Assembly (NCBI GenBank): GCA_002753335.1
Contig: PEAD01000011.1
Span: forward strand, 1 to 64,000
Source of the DNA: Nitrospirae bacterium MYbin3
Lineage (GTDB): Bacteria; Nitrospirota; Thermodesulfovibrionia; Thermodesulfovibrionales; Dissulfurispiraceae
Length of the DNA: 64,000 nt
Direction of reading: 5' to 3'
Shown here: piece by piece, positions 53,286 to 64,000 of the stretch
Layout: each line of letters begins with the position of its first letter
How positions within the stretch are numbered: the first letter of the stretch is position 1
The notes under the pieces: model-generated
What the model saw: only the letters and a program-made list of their open reading frames with translations
Told to the model about the DNA's origin: nothing
The model's database searches: none
Made by a program: the position numbers and the translations under genes

Positions 53286-53876
53286 ATGGCCAGATGCTCA
53301 AACTGTAATGCTCCGCTGCCTGACGGATCCATTGTCTGCGCTTATTGTGGCGACCGCAATGATGTGGATCTGAAGGGGATACATTACTATACAACCCACG
53401 AAAGCGACGAATCCCGCACCTGCCCCCGCTGTAATAATACCATCCTGAAAACCATAGATCTAAAGCTAACCGGCAAGTTTTTGATAGAAAGGTGCGAGCA
53501 ATGTTTGGGATTCTTCTTTAATCCCGGAGAACTGGAAGCGCTCCTTGACGCAACAGTCAATAACGTATGGCTTATAGACAATATAGGCCTTGACAGCATC
53601 AATCTGCACCGAAAGCCCGATCCTTATCCTGTTGCCTATATCAAATGCCCTGTCTGTTCCAAATTGATGAACAGGGTAAACTATGGCGCCAAGAGCGGCG
53701 TAATCCTTGATAGCTGTAAAGCCCACGGCGTATGGCTTGACAGCGGTGAGCTGCGCCACCTATTTGAATGGGTTAAGCTTGGCGGCAGGCTCCTTGAAAA
53801 GGAGCGCCAAGAGCAGCGACGCATTGATGAAGAAAAAAAGTTGAATGAATTGAGGAAAGAAATAGAAGAGACGTGA
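53286..53876 (+). CDS. Multi zinc-ribbon protein (zf-TFIIB type)
   Basis: A 196-residue cytoplasmic protein of unknown function with three zinc-binding parts. They are CSNCNAPLPDGSIVCAYCG at residues 4-22, CPRCNNTI...CEQCLGFFFNPGEL, and CPVCSKLM...CKAHGVWLDSGEL. The latter two belong to the TFIIB-like zinc-finger family (DUF/zf-TFIIB). A charged, probably helical C-terminus (KERQEQRRIDEEKKLNEL) follows. It is likely a scaffold or regulator; nothing in the neighbourhood indicates a partner. It stands 37 bases after cysC without an obvious ribosome binding site. Its 3' end converges on the SGNH hydrolase gene. Confidence 0.82.
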   Translation: MARCSNCNAPLPDGSIVCAYCGDRNDVDLKGIHYYTTHESDESRTCPRCNNTILKTIDLKLTGKFLIERCEQCLGFFFNPGELEALLDATVNNVWLIDNIGLDSINLHRKPDPYPVAYIKCPVCSKLMNRVNYGAKSGVILDSCKAHGVWLDSGELRHLFEWVKLGGRLLEKERQEQRRIDEEKKLNELRKEIEET

Positions 53877-53888
53877 CAGCGCTATTCG

Positions 53889-54416
53889 TCACGGTTTCTT
53901 ATCGTTCAAAAACCGTTCTACAGAATCCGACCAGATTTCATATCCTTTGTCGCTAAGATGAACCCCGTCATCGAGCAGGCAGTCGGCGTTGACTGCTCCG
54001 GCAGCATCACAGAAGAGCGGATAAACATCAAGATATGCCGACATAAAGTCTGCGGCTGTATTTTCAAGGCTGGAATTGATTTCACGAATTGCTGCATTGT
54101 CTATCCACGAGAGATTAACCGGCAATATGCTCTGCACGACGATTGCAGATTTTTTGAATGCAGAAAAAAGCCTGTTTATAATCCGCCTATACGTGCCGAG
54201 TATCTCAAAATCTTCCATCGCGATATTATTGATTCCGGTCATAATGAAAATCATATCCGGTTCGTGAACACTCAGCAAAATTCTGTCGAGACGAGACTCA
54301 AGCCCCTCTACCGTTTCGCCTGACACTCCAAGATTCAGAACATTGTAATCAGAAAAGCGACGCTGCCAGTCAAAATATTCGGTGAGAGAATCACCGATAA
54401 AAACAAGCTGTTCCAT
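53889..54416 (-). CDS. SGNH/GDSL-family hydrolase
   Basis: A 175-residue esterase/lipase-like protein with no signal peptide. The SGNH blocks are complete: FIGDSLTEYF (Ser10), NLGVSGETVEG (Gly), MTGINNI (Asn) and DDGVHLSDKGYEIW (Asp and His). The form resembles the small platelet-activating-factor acetylhydrolase-like or TesA-like hydrolases; substrate unknown. It ends the leftward kdsB-pyrG operon, nine bases after pyrG. Confidence 0.88.
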   Translation of the reverse strand: MEQLVFIGDSLTEYFDWQRRFSDYNVLNLGVSGETVEGLESRLDRILLSVHEPDMIFIMTGINNIAMEDFEILGTYRRIINRLFSAFKKSAIVVQSILPVNLSWIDNAAIREINSSLENTAADFMSAYLDVYPLFCDAAGAVNADCLLDDGVHLSDKGYEIWSDSVERFLNDKKP

Positions 54417-54425
54417 TGCGACAGG

Positions 54426-56809
<2,384 letters not shown>

Positions 56810-56819
56810 AGCTTTTGTT

Positions 56820-56847
56820 ATGATAACATAAAAAGTTATATGGTCAA
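56820..56847 (-). promoter_or_regulatory. Promoter of kdsB-pyrG, nearly leaderless
   Basis: TTGACC (56847-56842), a 16-base spacer and TATCAT (56825-56820), ten bases before the kdsB ATG. The -35 lies within the first codons of divergent lnt, so the two transcription units may interfere. Confidence 0.5.
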
Positions 56848-58381
56848 AATATTTTCAGACTTTTTAAGTCGTTATGGATTTGCACTCCTTTCGGGCCTGC
56901 TTATTTTCCTATCGTTTCCAACTATCGACCTTTATCTGCTTGCCTGGGTCGGAGCAGTTCCTTTTCTTTATTCCCTATACGGGAAACCGGGAAAAGAGGC
57001 TTTTACTGCAGGTTTTCTATTGGGAGTGGTCTATTTTTTCGGCACCACTTTCTGGATTTACCATTCTATTAACAATTATGGTGGATTCTCATTTGCTTAC
57101 AGCATTTGTGTTGTTTTCCTGCTTTGCGCCTATCTTAGCCTCTATCCTTCTGTTTTTGCATTTTTATATGCAACAACCATAAGAAAAACTGATCTGCCTT
57201 CGATAATTGTAGCACCTGCGCTATGGACAAGTTTAGAGTATCTGCGCTCGTATGCATTTACAGGCTTTCCCTGGTCCAGCATTGGGTATAGCCAATACAA
57301 ATTTCTTCCGTTCATACAAATTTCGGATATTACCGGAGTTTACGGCATCTCTTTTCTTCTTATAGCTTTTAACGCAGGAATTGTTGATCTTCTTCTCTTT
57401 AAAAAGCGCAGAATAGAAAAACCGCTGTATTCGCGTCTGCCTAATGTTTTCGGATTTGTTTTTATCTCCTGTTTTTTAATATTCAGCTTTTCTTATGGCT
57501 TTTACAGGCTTTATGAAAACAGGGCTGGCCAGGAGATTAAAGCTGCTATTATTCAGGGAAATATTGAGCAGGATAGAAAATGGGATTTATCGTACCAGCA
57601 GTTTGTGCTTTCAACATACAAAGAGCTTACACTTCAGGCTGCCGAGCATAAACCGAATCTTATCATTTGGCCCGAAACATCTCTGCCCTTTTTTTTCGGC
57701 GGGGACAAAACCTTGACTGATGATCTTGTTTTTTTCCAGCAGCAACTGGATGCTTATCTGCTCTTCGGAAGCGTTATCGAGAAAAAAGAGCCAAAAGGAA
57801 TAGGCTATACTAATAGCGCTGTCTTGCTTAACAAAACAGGCAGTGTTTCTTATATTTATGACAAAATTCATCTTGTGCCCTTTGGGGAATATGTGCCTTT
57901 AAGAACCTTTTTGTTTTTTATTGACAAGCTTGTGTTCGGAATTGGCGATTACATTCCTGGAACTCATTACCTAAAAGCTATAACGCCTTTTGGATCTTTT
58001 GGTACAGCCATTTGCTATGAGGTTATCTTTCCGGGACTTGTCAGAAAGTTTTTCACTCGCGGTGGTGACTTTATTATTACCATAACCAATGATGCTTGGT
58101 TTGGAAACACCTCCGGACCTTATCAGCATTTCAGCATATCTGTGTTTCGCGCCATCGAAAATAGAAAACCATTATTGCGCGCTGCCAATAGCGGTATTTC
58201 TGGTTTTATCGACAGTAATGGCAAAATTATTAATAAAACACCCCTTTTTGAAAAGACCTTCTCTGTTTTTAGTTTTAAAACCGATCCTAAGCTTTCTTTT
58301 TACACAAAATATGGTGATTTGTTTTCTTATTTTTGCATAGTTTTCAGTCTGCTTTTTATTTCTAAGCGTTTGATAAAATAG
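56840..58381 (+). CDS. lnt: Apolipoprotein N-acyltransferase
   Basis: Adds the third acyl chain to the N-terminal cysteine of lipoproteins in the inner membrane; BamD would be a substrate. It has 513 residues. The first 200 form six to seven TM helices (FALLSGLLIFLSFPTIDLYLL, split). The C-terminal nitrilase-like domain has the E-K-C triad in IIWPETSLPFF, YDKIHLVPFGEYVP and GTAICYEVIFPG. A final TM helix closes the protein (LFSYFCIVFSLLFI). Base composition is more AT-rich than in the genes to the left. There is no clear Shine-Dalgarno. Confidence 0.95.
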   Translation: MVKIFSDFLSRYGFALLSGLLIFLSFPTIDLYLLAWVGAVPFLYSLYGKPGKEAFTAGFLLGVVYFFGTTFWIYHSINNYGGFSFAYSICVVFLLCAYLSLYPSVFAFLYATTIRKTDLPSIIVAPALWTSLEYLRSYAFTGFPWSSIGYSQYKFLPFIQISDITGVYGISFLLIAFNAGIVDLLLFKKRRIEKPLYSRLPNVFGFVFISCFLIFSFSYGFYRLYENRAGQEIKAAIIQGNIEQDRKWDLSYQQFVLSTYKELTLQAAEHKPNLIIWPETSLPFFFGGDKTLTDDLVFFQQQLDAYLLFGSVIEKKEPKGIGYTNSAVLLNKTGSVSYIYDKIHLVPFGEYVPLRTFLFFIDKLVFGIGDYIPGTHYLKAITPFGSFGTAICYEVIFPGLVRKFFTRGGDFIITITNDAWFGNTSGPYQHFSISVFRAIENRKPLLRAANSGISGFIDSNGKIINKTPLFEKTFSVFSFKTDPKLSFYTKYGDLFSYFCIVFSLLFISKRLIK

Positions 58382-58400
58382 ATATCTAGGAGGGTTGTAA

Positions 58401-59511
58401 ATGGCCGAAAAAAACTTAAAAGAGTATGTTGCAGAAACAAAACTGACAATACTAGAACTAAGAGGTTATCTTTGATGTCCCTAAACTGAAACAAGAAATA
58501 GAAAAAATAGATGCAGAATTATCTTCAGAACTTGTCTGGTCTGATCTTGATAAAGTAAAAGCTCTTCAGAAGTCTAAATCTGATATAAATGAACTCCTCG
58601 AACCTATAGAAAAAGCTTACGCGAATGTTGTTTATCTTGAAGAATCTGTTGATATTCTGGGTGAAGATGGGGGTGAAATTTTTGTTGATGATTTAAAGGC
58701 TGAAATACTGGCTTTAAAAAAAGATGTTGATCTAATAGAACTTAAACTTTTATTTTCTGGCGAAGTAGATAAAAATAATGCGATAGTTACTATTCATCCT
58801 GGTGCTGGTGGAACAGAGAGCCAGGATTGGGCACAGATGCTTATGCGCATGTATCTGCGTTGGGCAGAAACTCATGGTTTTAAAACAGAAATTCTGGATA
58901 TTCAAGCGGGTGATGAAGCAGGGATAAAAGATGTTACATTTTCTGTTAAAGGTTCCTATGCCTATGGTTATTTAAAAGCTGAAGCAGGTGTTCATAGGCT
59001 GGTAAGGATTTCACCGTTTGACGCCAATAAAAGAAGACATACCTCTTTCTCTGCTGTGCTTGCCTTTCCTGAAATAGAGGACGATATGATTATAGAAATA
59101 AAAGAGGATCAGATAAAAATGGACACTTTCAGGGCTTCCGGTGCGGGTGGTCAGCATGTAAATAAAGTTTCTTCTGCTGTGCGTCTTACTCATTTGCCCA
59201 CAGGAATCATAGTTTCATGTCAGAGTGAACGATCTCAGATACGAAATAGAGAACGGGCTATGAAAATACTCAAATCGAGACTTTATGATATTTCAATGAG
59301 TGAAAGAGAAAAAAAAATAGATACTATTGTTGGAGATAAAAGAGAAATATCGTGGGGAAGTCAAATTAGATCTTATGTACTGCAGCCTTATAGACTGGTA
59401 AAAGATCATAGAACAAACTTAGAGGTTGGAAACGTTGATGCAGTTCTTAATGGAGATATCGATTTATTTATTAAAGTTTATTTAAATAAATTAAAAGGCA
59501 GCGATAGTTGA
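58401..59511 (+). CDS. prfB: Peptide chain release factor 2, programmed +1 frameshift
   Basis: RF2 terminates translation at UGA and UAA. The gene starts with ATG behind AGGAGGG and reads 24 codons to TATCTTTGA, the classical slippery CTT followed by in-frame TGA at 58473. A +1 slip continues [13 protein letters not shown] and the rest of RF2, about 369 residues in all. The upstream purine stimulator is AGAGGT, weaker than the usual AGGGGG. The peptidyl-hydrolysis motif [10 protein letters not shown] is intact, and SPF-type recognition lies in [15 protein letters not shown]. Autoregulation by RF2 level is the established mechanism. Confidence 0.96.
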
Positions 59512-59547
59512 TTATATAAAAAAAGAACATACTACTTCTTTATTTTA

Positions 59548-59572
59548 TAGTTAGTTTAGTAGTAGATAGTAG
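59548..59572 (+). other. TAG-triplet array, candidate DnaA-trio element
   Basis: TAG occurs seven times in 25 bases (59548, 59552, 59557, 59560, 59563, 59567, 59570), with three contiguous copies at 59557-59565. It directly abuts an AT-rich block on the left. DnaA-trios, repeated 3'-GAT-5' triplets that help DnaA load on single strands, have this composition and placement. Confidence 0.45.
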
Positions 59573-59709
59573 TGCCTGTTTAATTGTTTAAAGGTATGTT
59601 TTGTTATGTTTTTTCAGTTGGTTATTTATTTTAAAAGTAGGTTGGGATAAAAATTATAAAAACGCAAATTTGTTTAAATAAAAATGCAAACACAATTACC
59701 GACAGTTTA

Positions 59710-59739
59710 TTGCCCTTGTTTTAACGTATAGGATATAAT
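59710..59739 (+). promoter_or_regulatory. Promoter of dnaA
   Basis: TTGCCC, an 18-base spacer and a perfect TATAAT, leaving a leader of about 85 bases before dnaA. The DnaA-box-like TTATCCATA lies inside that leader. Confidence 0.55.
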
Positions 59740-59784
59740 TACGGTGCACTAAAACAGGGAAGTTTTCAACTGGTGTTGGCAATC

Positions 59785-59793
59785 TATGGATAA
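59785..59793 (-). promoter_or_regulatory. DnaA box-like site (TTATCCATA)
   Basis: Matches the TTATCCACA consensus at eight of nine positions on the minus strand. It lies between the dnaA promoter and start codon, consistent with DnaA autorepression. Confidence 0.5.
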
Positions 59794-59831
59794 CTTTAAT
59801 AATTGACAAGAAAAATGACAGTGAGCGTTAG

Positions 59832-61175
59832 ATGACAATAAATGTGAATATAGAAGAAACATGGCTTAAAAGCCTTTCTGCGATAGCTCAAAAAGTCGGA
59901 GAGAATTCTTTTGACCTTTGGTTTAAGCCTATGAAAATGGTCCAGTTTAAAGATAAGAATCTTATTATAGAGATTCCAAACAGATTTTATAGAGAATGGG
60001 TTGATGATAATTACCCGCAATTATTGTCCGAAACTATAGAATCTCTTTTAGGGTATAAAATAACGGTAAAATTTAAGATTTCAGAAAAAGAAGATGCTGC
60101 GATAAAACGTATAGAAAATAAACATGAAAACAGAAGGAAAGAACTTGGGAAAAGAGGAATATACCTTAATCCCAAATATATATTTGAAAATTATGTTGTT
60201 GGAACATCAAACCAATTTGCACATGCCGCAGCTAAACGTGTAGCAGAAAATCCGGGAGGGTCTTATAACCCTTTGTTTATTTATGGAGGTGTCGGCTTAG
60301 GAAAAACCCATCTTATTAATGCCATCGGAAATTTTATTGTTGATAAACAGTCCACTACATCTGTTTGCTATATCTCTGCAGAACAGTTTACCAATGAGGT
60401 TATATCAGCAATGCGGCATGATAGGATGGCGGATTTTAAAAGCAAGTACAGAAACACAGAGGTGCTTTTAATAGATGATATTCAATTTATTGCAGGGAAA
60501 ACCGCAACTCAGGAAGAATTTTTTCATACTTTTAACGCTCTTTATGAAAAACAAAAACAGATAGTAATATCAAGCGATAGGGCCCCTATAGAAATTTCGG
60601 ATATAACCGACAGACTGCGCTCGAGATTTAGCATGGGGCTGATTGCTGATATTCAATCGCCGGATATTGAAACTAAGATGGCAATTATTTATAAAAAAGC
60701 GCTAACAGAAAAGATGAGCATATCTGAAGATGTTGCCCACTTTATTGCATCTAAGATTAAATCAAATATCAGAGATCTTGAAGGCTGTCTTATCAGGCTG
60801 GGTGCACATGCTTCGCTTACAGCTACGACTATAAATCTTGATTTGGCTAAAGCGGTGCTAAAAGATTTAATGCTGGATGACGATAAGCCGGTTACGGTGG
60901 AATTGATACAAAAAATTGTTTGCGAATATTTTGGCATAAAAATTCAGGATATAAAGGCAAAAAAGCGCACCAAGGAAATAGCAAATGCCCGACAGATAGC
61001 TATGTTTTTGGCAAAGCAATACACAGAACATTCTTTAAGTGAAATCGGACGTTTTTTTGGCGGGAAGGATCATGCAACCGTGATCTATGCTTGTAAACAG
61101 GTGGAGGAAAGAATGTTACAGGAAGAAAACTTCAGAAAGAACATCGAAAACTTAAGAAAAAGAATAGTACCGTAG
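59832..61175 (+). CDS. dnaA: Chromosomal replication initiator DnaA
   Basis: AAA+ initiator that opens the origin. It has 447 residues. Domain I (1-80) has the helical WFKPMK. Domain III has Walker A YGGVGLGKTHLINAIG, Walker B VLLIDDIQFIAGK, and box VII-type RLRSRFSMGL. Domain IV, the DNA-binding helix-turn-helix, ends in the signature GRFFGGKDHATVIYACKQVE. Domain II is short. The Shine-Dalgarno before the ATG is weak (GTGAG). It is AT-rich relative to the left half of the window. dnaN follows nine bases later. Confidence 0.97.
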   Translation: MTINVNIEETWLKSLSAIAQKVGENSFDLWFKPMKMVQFKDKNLIIEIPNRFYREWVDDNYPQLLSETIESLLGYKITVKFKISEKEDAAIKRIENKHENRRKELGKRGIYLNPKYIFENYVVGTSNQFAHAAAKRVAENPGGSYNPLFIYGGVGLGKTHLINAIGNFIVDKQSTTSVCYISAEQFTNEVISAMRHDRMADFKSKYRNTEVLLIDDIQFIAGKTATQEEFFHTFNALYEKQKQIVISSDRAPIEISDITDRLRSRFSMGLIADIQSPDIETKMAIIYKKALTEKMSISEDVAHFIASKIKSNIRDLEGCLIRLGAHASLTATTINLDLAKAVLKDLMLDDDKPVTVELIQKIVCEYFGIKIQDIKAKKRTKEIANARQIAMFLAKQYTEHSLSEIGRFFGGKDHATVIYACKQVEERMLQEENFRKNIENLRKRIVP

Positions 61176-61183
61176 GAGGAACG

Positions 61184-62287
61184 ATGAAAATAACAGTAGA
61201 AAAAGAAGAACTGCAAAAAAAACTTTCTGACATCCAGAATATTGTGGAAAAGAAAAATACGAGGCCTATACTAAGCCATTTTTTGCTTATAGCAGATAAA
61301 ACAGGCAACTACATTATGGCGACAGACCTTGAAACCGCATTTAAAGAGCCGATAGAGCTTACTGTCATAAATGAAGGCAGGGTCTGTCTTCCTGCAAAAA
61401 AACTGTTCGAGATAGTAAGGGAGCTTGAGGGCACCCTATCGCTTGAATCCACCGACAATCAGTGGTTTAAAGGAAAAGCGGGCAAAAGCAATTTTAGAAT
61501 AGCGTGCCTTTCTCCTGACGAATTCCCTGTATGGCCATCTTTGGAAGGAGCAGAAGGCATCGAGATTTCTTCACAAATGCTGCTTGAAATGATTGATAAA
61601 ACCTTGTACGCAGCCGGAGAATCCGAAACAAGATATGTTCTTAATGGTCTTTTGTTTCATCTGCAAAAAGAAGGACTTTTCACTGTGGTTGGAACCGACG
61701 GCCACAGGCTGGCTATTTCTATGAAGAAGGCCGGCACATCACTTAAAGACGAGATTAAGGTTATTGTTTCAAGAAAGTCGGTTTCGGAACTGCGCAGGTT
61801 TCTCAGCGATGACGATACAAAAACAGTAAAAATAGATATAGGGAAAAACCATATCTTATTCGGCATTGACCGGATACAGTTTTTAACTCGTCTCATAGAC
61901 GGCAACTATCCGAATTATGAGCAGGTGATTCCGGCTTCCAATGAGCACATTGTAAAGGTTGATAGAATTGCTCTAACAAAATCACTTAGAAGGGTTTCTA
62001 CCATGAGCAAGGAGAGAAGCAATGCCGTGAAGGTGGAGATAAATGCCGGCAACACTATCATCTCGGCATCAAATCCGGATATAGGCGAAATAAAGGACGA
62101 ATTTGATGTGGAGTATGCTGGGGAGCAGATGACATTCGCCTTTAATGCCCGGTATATGCTGGATGTTCTTAACGCGATGAATACCGAAAAAGTAATGTTC
62201 AAACTTAATGAAGCACTAAGCCCGGCGCTTATGCTTGAAGAGGGCAAAGAGGATTATAAATGTGTAATTATGCCGATGAGGCTTTGA
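61184..62287 (+). CDS. dnaN: DNA polymerase III beta subunit (sliding clamp)
   Basis: Ring-shaped processivity clamp for DnaE. It has 367 residues in three similar domains of about 120 residues each. N-terminal MKITVEKEELQKKLSDIQNI (split), NTRPILSHFLL, the middle YVLNGLLFHL, GTDGHRLAI and FLTRLIDGNYPNYEQVIP, and the C-terminal MPMRL are clamp signatures. TAGGAGG precedes the ATG, and it directly follows dnaA. Confidence 0.97.
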   Translation: MKITVEKEELQKKLSDIQNIVEKKNTRPILSHFLLIADKTGNYIMATDLETAFKEPIELTVINEGRVCLPAKKLFEIVRELEGTLSLESTDNQWFKGKAGKSNFRIACLSPDEFPVWPSLEGAEGIEISSQMLLEMIDKTLYAAGESETRYVLNGLLFHLQKEGLFTVVGTDGHRLAISMKKAGTSLKDEIKVIVSRKSVSELRRFLSDDDTKTVKIDIGKNHILFGIDRIQFLTRLIDGNYPNYEQVIPASNEHIVKVDRIALTKSLRRVSTMSKERSNAVKVEINAGNTIISASNPDIGEIKDEFDVEYAGEQMTFAFNARYMLDVLNAMNTEKVMFKLNEALSPALMLEEGKEDYKCVIMPMRL

Positions 62288-62298
62288 TTTTTGATTAA

Positions 62299-64000
<1,702 letters not shown>

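Larger units (their letters stand above)
59512..59831 (+). other. oriC: AT-rich dnaA upstream region, candidate replication origin
   Basis: No gene. From left to right it contains an AT-rich block (59515-59547), an array of TAG triplets, a GC-containing TGCCTG, more AT-rich sequence, a strong dnaA promoter and one near-consensus DnaA box. The position before dnaA-dnaN-gyrB is the usual origin site. However, only one good DnaA box is visible, so the main box cluster may lie elsewhere. Confidence 0.45.

Noticed and set aside
58401-58475. prfB as a pseudogene because of an early stop
   Set aside because: The TATCTTTGA context is the well-known programmed +1 frameshift of release factor 2, and the +1 frame is complete.

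Overview
The window looks like a chromosomal segment of a Gram-negative, probably anaerobic, motile bacterium. It carries lipid A genes (lpxK, waaA, msbA, lpxB, kdsB), bamD and lnt (an outer membrane with lipoproteins), a complete Rnf complex for ferredoxin-linked ion transport, and a chemoreceptor fused to an oxygen-binding hemerythrin domain. Gene pairings such as dnaE-accA, leuD-leuB-asd, lnt-prfB and kdsB-pyrG recall deltaproteobacterial (Desulfobacterota/Geobacter-like) or Nitrospirota genomes. No rRNA is present, so the lineage is inference only. The right end (prfB, dnaA, dnaN, gyrB) lies at or near the replication origin.

Layout. 1-5.1 kb is an accessory island: a putative insertion-sequence end, a group II intron with its reverse transcriptase, and two integron-type attC sites behind single-gene cassettes (a CTP-synthase-glutaminase-like protein and a fluoroacetyl-CoA-thioesterase-like protein). 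A HigB/HigA-type toxin-antitoxin pair and two large inverted repeats complete it. 5.1-9.3 kb holds lipA, an AlaC-like aminotransferase, hom and a MoeB/ThiF-type E1 enzyme. 9.3-16 kb has the MCP-hemerythrin receptor, dnaE and accA, the last interrupted by a frameshift. 16-20.4 kb is a leftward operon for an Ig-repeat secreted protein, FtsY and a PilZ/HD-GYP c-di-GMP protein. 20.5-24.2 kb encodes metabolite repair (nnr, pgeF) and rlmN. 24.2-30.3 kb holds nadD, a tandem-duplicated protein, proA, def-fmt, citrate synthase, a JAMM protein and tRNA-Leu(GAG).

30.4-35.8 kb is the leftward rnfCDGEAB operon. 35.9-38.2 kb has a YacP-type NYN nuclease that appears to start at ATC, preceded by a zinc-ribbon gene with an in-frame UGA, then a YkgJ-like protein and a PAS-GGDEF cyclase. 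38.1-46.8 kb is a tightly overlapping leftward envelope operon: bamD, a Met8-like siroheme gene, a Gfo/Idh oxidoreductase, a DegT aminotransferase, lpxB, msbA, waaA and lpxK. The oxidoreductase/aminotransferase pair is best read as GnnA/GnnB, which make the 3-amino sugar for amide-linked lipid A. 46.9-53.9 kb is a rightward run: leuD-leuB-asd-metK-ahcY (branched-chain/aspartate family plus the methyl cycle), rsmG, cysC and a zinc-ribbon protein. 53.9-56.8 kb is leftward SGNH hydrolase, pyrG and kdsB. 56.8-64 kb is lnt, prfB (autoregulatory frameshift), a putative origin region, dnaA, dnaN and the 5' part of gyrB.

Features deserving attention are the integron remnant, several apparently leaderless promoters (higB, lipA, dnaE, def, and nearly so kdsB), three non-standard decoding events besides prfB (accA frameshift, in-frame UGA, ATC start), a heptamer repeat inside fmt, and a TAG-trio array next to dnaA.
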